From the NCBI RefSeq assembly GCF_011009015.1, contig NZ_CP048878.1, positions 2,021,001 to 2,085,000 on the forward strand: a DNA stretch of 64,000 nt. The letters are read 5' to 3'. The notes beneath the pieces were generated by a model. That model saw only the letters and a program-made list of their open reading frames with translations. It did no database searches and was not told where the DNA came from. The position numbers and the translations under genes were made by a program. Origin of the DNA: Spartinivicinus ruber (GTDB taxonomy: Bacteria > Pseudomonadota > Gammaproteobacteria > Pseudomonadales > Zooshikellaceae). Shown one piece after another: positions 26,154 to 35,195 of the stretch. The first letter of the stretch is position 1; each line of letters begins with the position of its first letter.

Positions 26154-28349
26154 ATGTTAAACAAAGAACTTAAGCAAACTATTCAACGTGCTTATAGCCA
26201 GTTTTTAGAGCAGAAATCGCTAAAGCCCCGTTATGGGCAAAAGTTGATGATTGCTGAGATTGCTAAGTCATTGGCTGCCGTTCAAGTTGATGAAGAAGGC
26301 AATCGTGATTCAGAGCCCTCAATATGCGCTGTAGAAGCGGGTACTGGCACGGGCAAAACCGTGGCTTATACCATTGCTGCTATTCCTGTTGCCCAACAGG
26401 GTGAAAAAACGCTTATCATTTCCACAGCAACCGTTGCATTACAAGAGCAAATTGTTCTTAAAGACTTACCAGAAATCCGTCAACAAAGTGGTTTGTCATT
26501 TAACTTTTGCCTGGCAAAAGGACGGGGCCGTTATGTGTGTTTGACCAAGCTGGATCATCAAGTCCAGAGTGCGGATGATATGCAGGGTACTATGGAATTG
26601 CTCGCTGAAGAAGGCTATAAGCTTGAGCTGGATACTAGCAAACAGCCTATTTTCCAGGAGATGCTCAACCGACTTGCAACAGGCAAGTGGGATGGTGATC
26701 GAGATAATTGGCATCAACCCGTTGACGATGAAATTTGGCGAGCGGTTACTACTGATCATCATCAATGCACTAATCGGCGCTGTGAGTTTTTTAATCAATG
26801 TGCTTTTTTTAAAGCCCGTGAGGCATTGGGTAAAGTTGATGTTGTAGTCACTAATCATGACTTGGTCTTAGCTGATTTAGCCTTAGGAGGGGGCGCCGTA
26901 CTACCCGCTCCTAATGATGCCATTTATATTTTTGATGAAGGACATCACCTGCCGGACAAAGCCGTTAACCACTTTTCACATGTAGCGCGCATGAAAGCAA
27001 CTAGCCAATGGCTGGATAGTTTGGCCAAACAGCTCGCTAAATGGTTACAGCAACATGCATTACCCGGGGAAACTGGCCGGCTGATGGAAAAGGTGGGGCT
27101 GTTGGCTCCTGAATTACAACAAATATTGGATGAAAGCTATCATGTGCTGGTTCAGTTATTAACTCAACAAGCAGCAAGTAATAATTCTCTTAGTTCATCT
27201 CAAAACCGTGGGCCTAAAGCAAGTACATCTCAGCAAAACGGTCAGGAGTTGACGATTAATTATCGGTTTCCCATGGGCATTGTGCCTGAATTGATCAAAA
27301 ATAAGGCTGAGCAGCTTAAACAGCAGTTCAGTCAATTAACGGATGTGTTGGATCAAATTGCTGAACTACTTAAAGAAGCGATTGATGGCAAATTGACAGG
27401 GGTAGATAAGCCAGAGGCTGAGCAGTGGTATCCTGTAGTGGGTGTGCATTTAACCCGAGCTACGGCCAATTTAGCGCTATGGCAAAGTTATGCTACCACC
27501 GATTCTGAAAACAGCCCGCCCTGGGCTCGTTGGTTAAAAGGTGTTGATATTGGAGGGCGGCTAGAGGTTGAGATTGCTTCTAGCCCAATTTTAGCAGCAG
27601 AAACTTTGCGACAGTCGTTGTGGAATCGTGCTTATGCTGTGGTAGTCACTTCAGCCACGCTAACCGCGTTGGGTAAATTTGATCGATTTCGAATGCGCTC
27701 GGGTATACCGAAAAACAGTACCACACTAGTGGTGCCAAGCCCCTTTAATTATGCAGTAGCAGGCCAATTGGTGGTGCCTGCTATGACAAGTGGTCCAAAA
27801 GATCAGCAAGGGCATACAGACGAGATTATCCAGCTACTGCCGGGTTTGCTTAATCAATATGTAGCGAGTTTGGTTTTATTCGCTTCTCGCAAACAAATGC
27901 TTGCTGTTTATTATGGGTTGACTGAAAAAGAGCGAAAGCTGGTTTTGGTGCAAGGGGACTTAGCTAAACATGAAATCATTAAACGACATAAGCAGGCTAT
28001 TGATAATAAACAGAGTAGTGTGATTTTTGGTTTGGCCAGCTTTGCAGAAGGTATTGATTTGCCTGGGATGTATTGCCAGCATGTCATCATTGCCAAAATC
28101 CCATTTGCTACCCCTGATGATCCTATTGAGTCAGCATTAGCGGAGTGGTTTGAAAATCAAGGGCGTAATGCTTTTATGGAAATTACCATTCCAGATGCAG
28201 CGGTTAAGCTAGTACAAGCCTGTGGTCGTTTATTAAGAACGGAAGCTGATCATGGACGAGTTACTTTATTAGACCGACGGGTAGTAACCCAACGTTATGG
28301 AGCAATGTTGTTAAACAGCTTGCCACCTTTTACCCAAGTCATTGAGTGA
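26154..28349 (+). CDS. dinG: ATP-dependent DNA helicase DinG
   Basis: 731 residues from the chosen start. Walker A is VEAGTGTGKT; the iron-sulfur cluster cysteines are RYVC, then CTNRRC and QCAF; the DEAH-like box is IFDEGHHLPDKAV. Later helicase motifs include VVVTSATLTALGKF, FASRKQMLAVY, FAEGIDLPG and VQACGRLLRTEADHGRV, the XPD-like arginine finger. DinG unwinds DNA and RNA-DNA hybrids 5' to 3' and helps resolve R-loops. ATG codons occur in frame at 26142, 26151 and 26154; AGGG at 26145-26148 favours 26154. The gap after the DUF4360 gene shows no obvious LexA box. Confidence 0.94.
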   Translation: MLNKELKQTIQRAYSQFLEQKSLKPRYGQKLMIAEIAKSLAAVQVDEEGNRDSEPSICAVEAGTGTGKTVAYTIAAIPVAQQGEKTLIISTATVALQEQIVLKDLPEIRQQSGLSFNFCLAKGRGRYVCLTKLDHQVQSADDMQGTMELLAEEGYKLELDTSKQPIFQEMLNRLATGKWDGDRDNWHQPVDDEIWRAVTTDHHQCTNRRCEFFNQCAFFKAREALGKVDVVVTNHDLVLADLALGGGAVLPAPNDAIYIFDEGHHLPDKAVNHFSHVARMKATSQWLDSLAKQLAKWLQQHALPGETGRLMEKVGLLAPELQQILDESYHVLVQLLTQQAASNNSLSSSQNRGPKASTSQQNGQELTINYRFPMGIVPELIKNKAEQLKQQFSQLTDVLDQIAELLKEAIDGKLTGVDKPEAEQWYPVVGVHLTRATANLALWQSYATTDSENSPPWARWLKGVDIGGRLEVEIASSPILAAETLRQSLWNRAYAVVVTSATLTALGKFDRFRMRSGIPKNSTTLVVPSPFNYAVAGQLVVPAMTSGPKDQQGHTDEIIQLLPGLLNQYVASLVLFASRKQMLAVYYGLTEKERKLVLVQGDLAKHEIIKRHKQAIDNKQSSVIFGLASFAEGIDLPGMYCQHVIIAKIPFATPDDPIESALAEWFENQGRNAFMEITIPDAAVKLVQACGRLLRTEADHGRVTLLDRRVVTQRYGAMLLNSLPPFTQVIE

Positions 28350-28378
28350 GGGCTGTTATAGTCACAACAGTCCTCACT
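28345..28378. terminator. Bidirectional hairpin between dinG and the Sel1 gene
   Basis: AGTGAGG-g-CTGTT pairs with AACAG-t-CCTCACT around an eight-base loop, a 12-bp stem with one mismatch. It spans the dinG stop and precedes the convergent Sel1 stop by 8 bp, so it can end both transcripts. Confidence 0.7.
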
Positions 28379-28386
28379 GGCCTGAC

Positions 28387-28935
28387 TTATTGCTCGTAGC
28401 GATCTTTAAACTGCTTAACTAATATATTGGCATTGTTTAACTGGGCTGGAGTCATCAACTTGGCGACTTCCTGCTGAGCTTGTTTGGCTTCAGTTTGTTT
28501 GGTGTGAGACTGATGACTGGATAGGGTTAGCCAAATATAAGCTGAAATAACATTGGAATCAGTCCCTTTACCTTTTAAGTATGCTTGGCCCAGATAAAAT
28601 TGGGCTTCACCTTCTTTTTCACGAGATGCTTCAGCAAACAGTTGAAACGCTTGCTTTAGATTTTTTTTCACCCCATGCCCATGGGTAAGTGCCAGCCCCA
28701 TTAACGTTTTTGCTTGAGGATTATCCGAGTTTAATGCCTGTTTAAGCCACTTGATTGCAGATGTGTAATCCTGCTGGGCATCACGACCATAGTAGTATGC
28801 TTTGGCAAGGTTGAGCTGTGCCTGATGGTCTCCTGCTTTGGCAGATGTTTCAAGCGCTGTGATTTGAGGATTGGCAGCTGTTAAGCTGGAGACTAATAAA
28901 CTCGTAAAGAAAAAGGCTAAAAATTGAACTTTCAC
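28387..28935 (-). CDS. Secreted Sel1-repeat protein
   Basis: 182 residues from GTG 28935. AAGGA lies 7 bases upstream of that GTG, which puts a signal peptide (KVQFLAFFFTSLLVSSLTAA) at the N terminus; an ATG 24 bases earlier would spoil it. At least three Sel1-type repeats follow: AGDHQAQLNLAKAYYYGRDA, NPQAKTLMGLALTHGHGV and GEAQFYLGQAYLKGKGT. Such repeats form superhelical protein-binding scaffolds in the periplasm. No partner can be inferred. Downstream it shares a hairpin with dinG. Confidence 0.88.
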   Translation of the reverse strand: MKVQFLAFFFTSLLVSSLTAANPQITALETSAKAGDHQAQLNLAKAYYYGRDAQQDYTSAIKWLKQALNSDNPQAKTLMGLALTHGHGVKKNLKQAFQLFAEASREKEGEAQFYLGQAYLKGKGTDSNVISAYIWLTLSSHQSHTKQTEAKQAQQEVAKLMTPAQLNNANILVKQFKDRYEQ

Positions 28936-28971
28936 TGGGCGTCCTTCGTAAACAATCAATGCAGACGAATC

Positions 28972-28994
28972 AGCCCTAGAAGGGCTGTTTTTTT
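28972..28994 (+). terminator. Plus-strand intrinsic terminator upstream of the Sel1 gene
   Basis: AGCCCT-AGA-AGGGCT is followed by GTTTTTTT, a textbook terminator on the plus strand. No plus-strand gene ends near it: the nearest, dinG, stops about 620 bp earlier behind its own hairpin. On the minus strand it would lie in the Sel1 leader. Confidence 0.75.
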
Positions 28995-29191
28995 AAATGC
29001 TATTGCCAGGTGACACTATTTGCAAGCTTCGACTAGTTTTAGCAAGGGACATAGTTACGGATTACTCTGTTACTCAAATTCACTTACTTTGGTGAGTGAT
29101 AGAAATAACCAGATTTGCAGAACCGATTTGGAGAAAATTGTGCTAGGATTTGCCGCCAGAATTAACCATAGCGAAATACTTTAGAGTGTGT

Positions 29192-30352
29192 ATGGATAAA
29201 TACGAAGAGATTAGGCCTTACCACGATCATGAAGTCAGAGAAGTCGTTGATCGTTTGCTTTACGATGATGGCTTTCTTGAATCACTGGCGAAGTTTAAGC
29301 TAGGCAAACTGGCAACTAAGCTGGGTCCTATTATTAAACCTTGTGTGCGCTGGCTATTACGCAGGGAATTAAAGTCGGTGAATGATGTCACCAGCTTGCA
29401 AATTGTTGTAGAAAAATATGTGGACCGTGTTATACGTTTAACAACAACTGATGTTACTTTTTCTGGTGTTGATAAGTTGGATAAACAACAAAGTTATTTA
29501 TTTATCAGCAACCACCGGGATATTGTGCTTGATCCAGCTTTTGTCAATTTTGCGCTTTACCATAACAACATGAAAACGCCGCGTCTGGCTATTGGTGATA
29601 ATCTGCTGACCCGACCTTTTGTCAGTGATTTAATGCGGTTAAATAAAAGCTTTATTGTCCGTCGCTCGGTTCAGGGAAAGCGGGAAAAGTTAGCTGCTTA
29701 TCAGTTGCTTTCCAGTTATATCAATGACTCATTAAAAGAAAATGAGTCTATTTGGATTGCTCAGCGGGAAGGGCGGGCCAAAGATGGCAATGACTTTTCT
29801 GAGGCTGCCATTATTAAAATGCTGCAGTTAAGTCAGCGAGGTAAAGACATTAGTTTCAGTGATTTTATTAATCAATTGAAAATAGTGCCTGTTGCTATTT
29901 CTTATGAATATGATCCTTGTGACTGGCTAAAAGCAAGGGAACTCTATCAGAAAGAGCGTGATGGTCATTACCAAAAAGCAAATAATGAAGATGTACAAAG
30001 TATAGTTAAAGGAATTCGTGGCTTTAAAGGCCATGTCCATATCGCTTTTGGTGAACCATTAACAGGCGAGTTTGATACCCCACAACAAGTGGCAGAAGCT
30101 ATTGATCAGCGAATATTGATGGACTATCGCTTGTATCCCGCCAACTATTTTGCTTATGACAAGCTGGGAGAAGGGCAGCAGTCACTGAATTGGGAACAGG
30201 TTAAGGAAGAGTTTCCCAACTTGGACTTGTCTGCTCGACGTCAGCGGTTTGAAGAACGCTTGACTAGTTGTACTGCTGCTTGGCAGCCATGGCTGTTGAG
30301 AATGTATGCTAACCCAGTAATCAATAAAAAGAAGTTTTCAGAAAAAGAGTAG
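29192..30352 (+). CDS. PlsC-like 1-acylglycerol-3-phosphate acyltransferase family protein
   Basis: 386 residues from ATG 29192 (MDKYEEIRPYHDHEVREV, the usual N terminus of this gammaproteobacterial subgroup). A TTG at 29150 would add 14 residues without support. The acyltransferase HX4D box is NHRDIVLD with His and Asp present. SFIVRRSV and WIAQREGRAKDGND fit motifs II and III, and VPVAISYEYDPCD fits motif IV. There is no clear membrane segment, so it is probably membrane-associated. The family transfers acyl chains to glycerophosphate lipids; the true substrate of this long subgroup is uncertain. Confidence 0.85.
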   Translation: MDKYEEIRPYHDHEVREVVDRLLYDDGFLESLAKFKLGKLATKLGPIIKPCVRWLLRRELKSVNDVTSLQIVVEKYVDRVIRLTTTDVTFSGVDKLDKQQSYLFISNHRDIVLDPAFVNFALYHNNMKTPRLAIGDNLLTRPFVSDLMRLNKSFIVRRSVQGKREKLAAYQLLSSYINDSLKENESIWIAQREGRAKDGNDFSEAAIIKMLQLSQRGKDISFSDFINQLKIVPVAISYEYDPCDWLKARELYQKERDGHYQKANNEDVQSIVKGIRGFKGHVHIAFGEPLTGEFDTPQQVAEAIDQRILMDYRLYPANYFAYDKLGEGQQSLNWEQVKEEFPNLDLSARRQRFEERLTSCTAAWQPWLLRMYANPVINKKKFSEKE

Positions 30353-30393
30353 TTGATGGAAGCTAATTCCGTGAATGGATGATGGATTAGATT

Positions 30394-30429
30394 GCCCTGA
30401 GTGCAGCTTTGTTACAGCTAGCTCAGGGC
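30394..30429. terminator. Hairpin between acyltransferase and small membrane protein
   Basis: GCCCTGAG / CTCAGGGC gives a perfect 8-bp stem, with an inner AGCT/AGCT pairing possible in the 20-base loop. It sits between convergent genes. No good T tract follows on either side. Confidence 0.5.
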
Positions 30430-30476
30430 TAAATCGAATACCTTTATGGTTTGCTGAAATGATTGGCTGTTATTCA

Positions 30477-30782
30477 CTAAAAAAACAAATAGCCCAGCAG
30501 TGCTGAAATAACAGCCATAGCCACACAGAATTGGGCTACAGCTGTGAATAAACGGTTCCACGTATGGTTAATAGTAGAGTAGTCGAGGTGGCGAGGGATC
30601 GGGAGATGCTCTTCATGGCTGGTTACCATGGCAACAACAGGCTGCTGTCTGTGTGATTGAGTACGTAACCGTACACTTACCCCTAATAACCCACCTAAAA
30701 CACTGTAGATAGTAGCCAGTATAAATAAGCTTTGTTGTGGATTAAGACTAATATATTCCCAAGCAGTTTGGCTGAAAAGCAT
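30477..30782 (-). CDS. Small two-TM membrane protein, unknown
   Basis: 101 residues from ATG 30782, which has an excellent ribosome site (AAAGGAG, 5-6 bases upstream). Two hydrophobic segments are visible: LFILATIYSVLGGLLGVSV near the N terminus and FTAVAQFCVAMAVISALLGYLFF at the C terminus. They are separated by a hydrophilic region of about 45 residues rich in His and Arg. I recognise no family. It is alone between convergent and divergent neighbours, and the 290 bp upstream hold no other gene I can support. Confidence 0.7.
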   Translation of the reverse strand: MLFSQTAWEYISLNPQQSLFILATIYSVLGGLLGVSVRLRTQSHRQQPVVAMVTSHEEHLPIPRHLDYSTINHTWNRLFTAVAQFCVAMAVISALLGYLFF

Positions 30783-31072
30783 GGTTACTCCTTTAAATAC
30801 TGACAAACCCGCATACATTCACAAATGGTTTTCAGGAGCCATTTGCTTTCGCTATATAAAAATTGATGTTGAGTGAAAAAAAGCCAGTATTGTAAAGGTT
30901 TAAAAAAGCAACACAATAGGGATTTGTTTTTATTGATGCTTATTTGATCACGCTTATTGTGTGAAGTGACTTGCAATCTGTTGCTTTTTTCGGCTGAACT
31001 TTGCGATGAGATGTGCTTCTAATATACACGCTAATTATGTGATTTCATTCATTCAAGTGAGGCTAACGGGTT

Positions 31073-31534
31073 ATGTTTAGTAATGCCGTTATGTGGCGGG
31101 AATTGATTCATCGAGGCGGGGAAGCATTTCAGCAAGAGCAGTATTTGCTTGCAAAAGAGCGGTTTCAAGAAGCGTTTAATTTAGCTGAAATAGCCCTTAT
31201 TAAGGCGCAAGCCACACCTGCTATTATTGAACAGTTTTCTGAACATCCAGCAGAACAAGTGGTGCAACAATTTCTCATTGCCTGCTGCAACTTGGCTGAT
31301 ACCCATAACATGATGGGGCACAGTGAAGTGGCTGAATATTATTATCAGTGTGCCTGGCAGTCCCTGCAAAGGTTGATAAACTCAACCAATATTTCTCCCT
31401 ATTTAAGGCAGCAGGCAGTCATTCAGCTTGAAAAAGCTGCTCTGCAATTTACTGGTATTACCAGCCTTCCAAAAAAACAAATGGTTGAAACGCAGTTGCC
31501 TTCAGAATCATCAAGTAAGCCTACCTATCATTAA
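31073..31534 (+). CDS. Small TPR-like helical protein, unknown
   Basis: 153 residues, probably cytoplasmic, all helical. WRELIHRGGEAFQQEQYLLAKERFQEAFNLAE resembles one TPR unit, and CCNLADTHNMMGHSEVAEYYYQCAWQSL a second. No signal peptide or membrane segment. Orthologues in related marine bacteria carry similar DUF-type names, but I cannot name one reliably. It is monocistronic, followed by an inverted repeat. Confidence 0.7.
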   Translation: MFSNAVMWRELIHRGGEAFQQEQYLLAKERFQEAFNLAEIALIKAQATPAIIEQFSEHPAEQVVQQFLIACCNLADTHNMMGHSEVAEYYYQCAWQSLQRLINSTNISPYLRQQAVIQLEKAALQFTGITSLPKKQMVETQLPSESSSKPTYH

Positions 31535-31560
31535 TGCCTTGTAACTGAAATAATTACCTA

Positions 31561-31593
31561 AATGGTGCAACTTTATTGGCAGGATGCACCATT
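31561..31593 (+). terminator. Inverted repeat after the TPR-like gene
   Basis: AATGGTGCA / TGCACCATT is a perfect 9-bp stem with a 15-base loop, 27 bp past the stop. No T run follows, so termination is uncertain. The rest of the 323-bp gap (31535-31857) shows nothing identifiable. Confidence 0.5.
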
Positions 31594-31860
31594 AAATATT
31601 GGAACAGTAGCTATTTTTTTAAGTCAGTCAATGTTTGCCTTAATAGGCAATGTTGTTACATGTACAGATAATCTTTCAATTGGCCATTGCTTTTTTCTCA
31701 AGCGATAATGAAAAATTGTCAGCACCATTTACTGGCTTGGTAATAGAGTATTTTCCAATTCATTGGGTCTAATCTTTTTAAGTAAGAACCATTTTTTGGT
31801 TTTGATGAGAAAGTCTTTATTACTTATCCAGCCACCTGTTAGTTAAAAAGGGTTTTTGTG

Positions 31861-32319
31861 ATGAAATATATAATGACTTGCATTGTGTCAGGGCTGTTAA
31901 CTGTACTGACTGGTTGTGTTTCCAACCTTTCTGGAGAGTCTTATTCAAGAAATGAAGTAAGGCAGCTACAGACAGTAAAAATGGGAACGATTATTGATGT
32001 GAGGCCGGTTCAGATTGAAGGCACCAAAAGTGGTGTGGGAGCCATTGCGGGTGCTGCGGCAGGTGGCATCGCGGGCTCCACTGTTGGGGGTGGCCGCGGT
32101 AGTGATATTGCTGCCATTGCTGGCGCTGTAGCAGGTGGTTTAATCGGGGGTAAAGCGGAAGAAGCTTATACGCGCTCCCAAGGGGTGCAGTTAACAGTTG
32201 AACTATATGATGGATCCTACGTTTCAGTTGTACAGCAGGTTTCACCCAATGTCCACTTCCAGCCTGGTGACCGAGTAAGAATTCTCACCCAAAATGGTAC
32301 TTCTCGCGTTGTTAAATAA
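31861..32319 (+). CDS. Glycine-zipper outer-membrane lipoprotein, SlyB/Pcp-like
   Basis: 152 residues. The lipoprotein signal ends in LTVLTGC, with Cys19 or so as lipidation site. A glycine-zipper region (GVGAIAGAAAGGIAGSTVGG and IAAIAGAVAGGLIGGKAEE) lies in the middle, and a C-terminal beta domain (VQLTVELYDGSYVSVVQQ, FQPGDRVRILTQNG) closes it. This is the layout of SlyB and Pcp, outer-membrane lipoproteins that stabilise LPS-rich complexes; in enterics SlyB belongs to PhoPQ control. A GTG at 31858 is one codon earlier. The ECF sigma gene begins 80 bp downstream. Confidence 0.88.
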   Translation: MKYIMTCIVSGLLTVLTGCVSNLSGESYSRNEVRQLQTVKMGTIIDVRPVQIEGTKSGVGAIAGAAAGGIAGSTVGGGRGSDIAAIAGAVAGGLIGGKAEEAYTRSQGVQLTVELYDGSYVSVVQQVSPNVHFQPGDRVRILTQNGTSRVVK

Positions 32320-32399
32320 AACGTATAGGTTGATTCAGTGGTAGCGCAGCTTCCCAGTAATGATGAAAGTTTTTGCTTCCCACACAGGTCTATTTGTAT

Positions 32400-32915
32400 A
32401 TGAAGAATAAGGACCAGCAGTTTCAGGCTTTGGTAGAGGCCTACCATAAGCCTTTGTATCGTTATGCTTACTGGCTGACAAGTGATGAATCCGTTGCCGA
32501 AGACTTAGTACAAGAGACGTTTATGAGAGCGTGGCGGGCTTTAGATAGCTTACAAAATGTTGATGCAGCAAAATCGTGGTTGATCACGATTTTACGGCGA
32601 GAAAATGCCCGTCGTTTTCAACGGAAGTCTTTGGAATACAGTGACATAGAAACGGATGAGCTACCTGACAACAGCGGGCATTTTGCGTATTCAACAAATA
32701 TGGAAGCGTTGAGAAGCTGCATGAGCCGTCTTTCTGAAAAGTATCGGGAACCAATAGTAATGCAATTGGTTTTAGGCTATTCCCAGGATGAAATTGCGAG
32801 TGCTTTGGAGATTCCAGCCAATACCGTGGCAACTCGGTTACGTCGTGCCAGACAGCAGTTGCAAGCAATGCTAGGTGGTGATGAGCAAGGATATTCGCGA
32901 GGTGTAGGGGTATGA
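32400..32915 (+). CDS. ECF RNA polymerase sigma factor
   Basis: 171 residues. Region 2 is clear: LVEAYHKPLYRYAYWLTSDESVAEDLVQETFMRAWRAL, with AAKSWLITILRRENARRF after it. Region 4 follows: MSRLSEKYREPIVMQLVLGYSQDEIASALEIPANTVATRLRRARQQL, a helix-turn-helix for the -35 element. It resembles RpoE-type group sigma factors. The stop overlaps the start of the next gene as ATGA, and that gene encodes a zinc anti-sigma factor, so both are made together and the sigma is probably held inactive until stress. ATG 32400 is preferred over a TTG-type start 27 bases earlier. Confidence 0.93.
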   Translation: MKNKDQQFQALVEAYHKPLYRYAYWLTSDESVAEDLVQETFMRAWRALDSLQNVDAAKSWLITILRRENARRFQRKSLEYSDIETDELPDNSGHFAYSTNMEALRSCMSRLSEKYREPIVMQLVLGYSQDEIASALEIPANTVATRLRRARQQLQAMLGGDEQGYSRGVGV

Positions 32916-33661
32916 ACTGCTTAGAATTTCGCCGAGTGGTATTGGAAGAGCCACAGCAGCTTGCGCCAGCATTAGTTGCACATAAGCAGCAATGTAAGGA
33001 GTGTCACCGCTACTATGTTCAGCTGCAAGAGCAGGAAGCGTTACTAATGGAAGCCCTGGCAGTTCCAGTACCGGATGATCTTGCAGCAAAAATTATGCTG
33101 CAGTGTAGTTTTGATGAAACTTCTGATCAAGCTGATGCTAACTCTTCAGTGGTTCCCTTAAAAAGCAAAGGTAAAACCTTTAGTCAGTTTATTGGTGGCT
33201 TTGCTGTGGCAGCTTCGGTGATGCTGGGGGTGGTTTTCTGGCAAACACACTTGAGCTCTGAGCAGCGTGAGTTAACTGAAATGTTTGTGCAACATATGGA
33301 GCATGAGGCGCACTCTTTGGTGTTAGAGGAGCCTATTTCAGTTGGCCGAGTAGGGTTTACTCTAAATAATGTTGGGATTAAGCCAATGGGCGAGCTGGTT
33401 AATGTTACTTATGCGGCTAATTGCATTATTGAGGATAAAATGGTGGCCCATTTAGTGGTAAAAACAGATAAAGGGCCTGTTACCATTTTGTTAATGCCAA
33501 ACAAACAATTTAAAACTGAATTTGCTCAGGAAGCGAAGCAATGGCAGGTGGCATTGACCAATATGAAGCAGGGTAGCGCAGCGTTTATTGGACCCAAAAC
33601 ACTGGATATGGAGCCTATCCAGCAGCAAGTCATGCAGTCAGTTGATGTGCTTCAAATATAA
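32912..33661 (+). CDS. Membrane anti-sigma factor (DUF3379, ZAS motif)
   Basis: 249 residues. The cytoplasmic N terminus has HKQQCKEC (HxxxCxxC), the zinc anti-sigma motif that binds the sigma factor. A single membrane segment FIGGFAVAASVMLGVVFW lies at about residues 91-108. The periplasmic C-terminal part (VGFTLNNVGIKPMGELVNVTYAANC...) matches DUF3379, with MEHEAHSLVLEEP just outside the membrane. The family releases its sigma after envelope stress, by proteolysis or redox change at the Cys pair. It is translationally coupled to the sigma gene by ATGA. Confidence 0.9.
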   Translation: MNCLEFRRVVLEEPQQLAPALVAHKQQCKECHRYYVQLQEQEALLMEALAVPVPDDLAAKIMLQCSFDETSDQADANSSVVPLKSKGKTFSQFIGGFAVAASVMLGVVFWQTHLSSEQRELTEMFVQHMEHEAHSLVLEEPISVGRVGFTLNNVGIKPMGELVNVTYAANCIIEDKMVAHLVVKTDKGPVTILLMPNKQFKTEFAQEAKQWQVALTNMKQGSAAFIGPKTLDMEPIQQQVMQSVDVLQI

Positions 33662-33740
33662 TTTAAAAGTAAATCTATAAGCTTAATAGCCTGGCTTCTG
33701 GTTAAGGATAATCAGAAGTCTGCTGTATATCGTCTCTATT

Positions 33741-34181
33741 TTAAAATCTCGTTGACAGTAATTTTTTTGCAGCACTTTTTATTGCTTCGCCATATTGGTC
33801 TTCTAAGTCAGTCCTTTCTATGTCCTGTTGAATTTTTAAGCTAAGCTGCATGGCTTGACGAGCATCATGCGTGGCCATGTGTTTAGTAGCGTTATAGATA
33901 GTATCAAATACAACAAAGTCAGGCTGTTTTACCAAACCTTCATCAATATTATCAAGGAGAATCTTCAGCCGAATTGCTCCTTCGGTAAGATTGAGTTGAT
34001 CATTGACAATGGCGAGTGCCAGAATTTTTACGCTAGAAGCGAGAAAGTCTTTTTGTTGTTTTTCAAACTGTTTTAATTTTGCCTGATTAGCAAATACTTC
34101 TCGCCATAAAATAACAGCCCATGCACTAAGCCCCAAGATAATCAAAATGCCAAAAATAAGGAGAGTGTTAGTATACAGCAT
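33741..34181 (-). CDS. DUF2489 membrane-anchored protein
   Basis: 146 residues. One N-terminal membrane anchor (TLLIFGILIILGLSAWAVILW) precedes a helical cytoplasmic domain with SSVKILALAIVNDQLNLTEGAIRLKILLDNI, the core signature of DUF2489 in gammaproteobacteria. Function is unknown. It is convergent with the anti-sigma gene. A weak imperfect repeat GGCTTCTG ... CAGAAGTC lies between the stops and may end both. Confidence 0.85.
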   Translation of the reverse strand: MLYTNTLLIFGILIILGLSAWAVILWREVFANQAKLKQFEKQQKDFLASSVKILALAIVNDQLNLTEGAIRLKILLDNIDEGLVKQPDFVVFDTIYNATKHMATHDARQAMQLSLKIQQDIERTDLEDQYGEAIKSAAKKLLSTRF

Positions 34182-34337
34182 CTGATAATAAACTTATGTC
34201 GTAAATTGTGGAGTGATGGGGGTTAGCTGATCATGTCGTATTAACAGAGCTAGGGTAGCATGAATTTGTGTGAAAGGGCAGTTTACAGTATAAAGCTAAA
34301 AACCAGTACTCACAGCCATTATGCAATGAATAATGTC

Positions 34338-35141
34338 CTAGGCTGGTCGATTATACTTATTCCTGCACTGGCTTAGAAACGTTAGGAGGGCTTGATTGAC
34401 ATGCTCTGGCTGATCAAGAGGAGAGGCATGCCCAGAGTCTTTAATTACTTCCAACTTGGCATCAGGCAGTTGCTTGCAATAAGCTGCTTTATAGCTCACG
34501 GAGGTATAATCTCGATCGCCGGTTAATATTAAACAAGGACATTTTATTTCAGCTAGCGGGGTGTTTACTGACCAGTTAATTAGTGCTTTAAAAGCGCTTA
34601 TATAAGCAGCTTTGTCGTTCTTTGCCCATTTTTCCACACCATGTTGACGCAGGGCATATTGTTCAGGTTTAGGAAACAGCTTTCGCATAATAAACCATCC
34701 AGTGATGTGCATTCCAAACAGTTGAGTGATTAATAATCGCTGTTGAATCAGACAGCGTATTTTCCAAGAGTCAGCAAGTAGGAAGGGGCCACTGTTAATG
34801 ATAGTTAATGACAACACTTGGTGAGGGTAATCAGTCACTAGTTGAAAGCCAATCATGCCTCCCATGGAAATACCTACCAGATGGTATTGGGTGATATTGA
34901 GTTGCTGCATGAGTCTACTGACATCTTCTGCTAGCATTTTGATGCTATAGGGGCCTGCTGGTTTATCGGACTGACCATGGCCTCGTAAATCCACCGTAAT
35001 TACTTGGTAAACCTGTTGTAGAGCCTGTACTTGGTGGGACCAATCCTGACAACTGGAACCTAGGCCATGGATAAGCAGTACTGGCTCACCTGAACCCTGT
35101 ATTTCATAATACAGTTGTAATTGGTGCGTAGTAAATGGCAT
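34338..35141 (-). CDS. Alpha/beta hydrolase
   Basis: 267 residues. The oxyanion-hole HGLGSS follows VLLIHGLG; the nucleophile elbow is GISMGG; the acid Asp is in LTGDRDYTSV; the His is in DSGHASPLDQPE. The complete triad fits fluoride-free lipolytic and enol-lactonase-like enzymes (3-oxoadipate enol-lactonase has the same layout, also DLRGHGQSDKP). Substrate cannot be assigned, as no pathway genes lie beside it. It precedes or follows trmJ on the same strand with a 54-bp gap, but the two need not form an operon. Confidence 0.9.
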   Translation of the reverse strand: MPFTTHQLQLYYEIQGSGEPVLLIHGLGSSCQDWSHQVQALQQVYQVITVDLRGHGQSDKPAGPYSIKMLAEDVSRLMQQLNITQYHLVGISMGGMIGFQLVTDYPHQVLSLTIINSGPFLLADSWKIRCLIQQRLLITQLFGMHITGWFIMRKLFPKPEQYALRQHGVEKWAKNDKAAYISAFKALINWSVNTPLAEIKCPCLILTGDRDYTSVSYKAAYCKQLPDAKLEVIKDSGHASPLDQPEHVNQALLTFLSQCRNKYNRPA

Positions 35142-35195
35142 GGGGTGGCTTCATCCTTGAAGTGCTGTGCTTACTTGACTGATATCATTAAAGTA

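Noticed and set aside
31991-32245. 84-codon frame opposite the glycine-zipper gene
   Set aside because: Repetitive peptide produced by antisense reading of Gly/Ala codons; no start site support.
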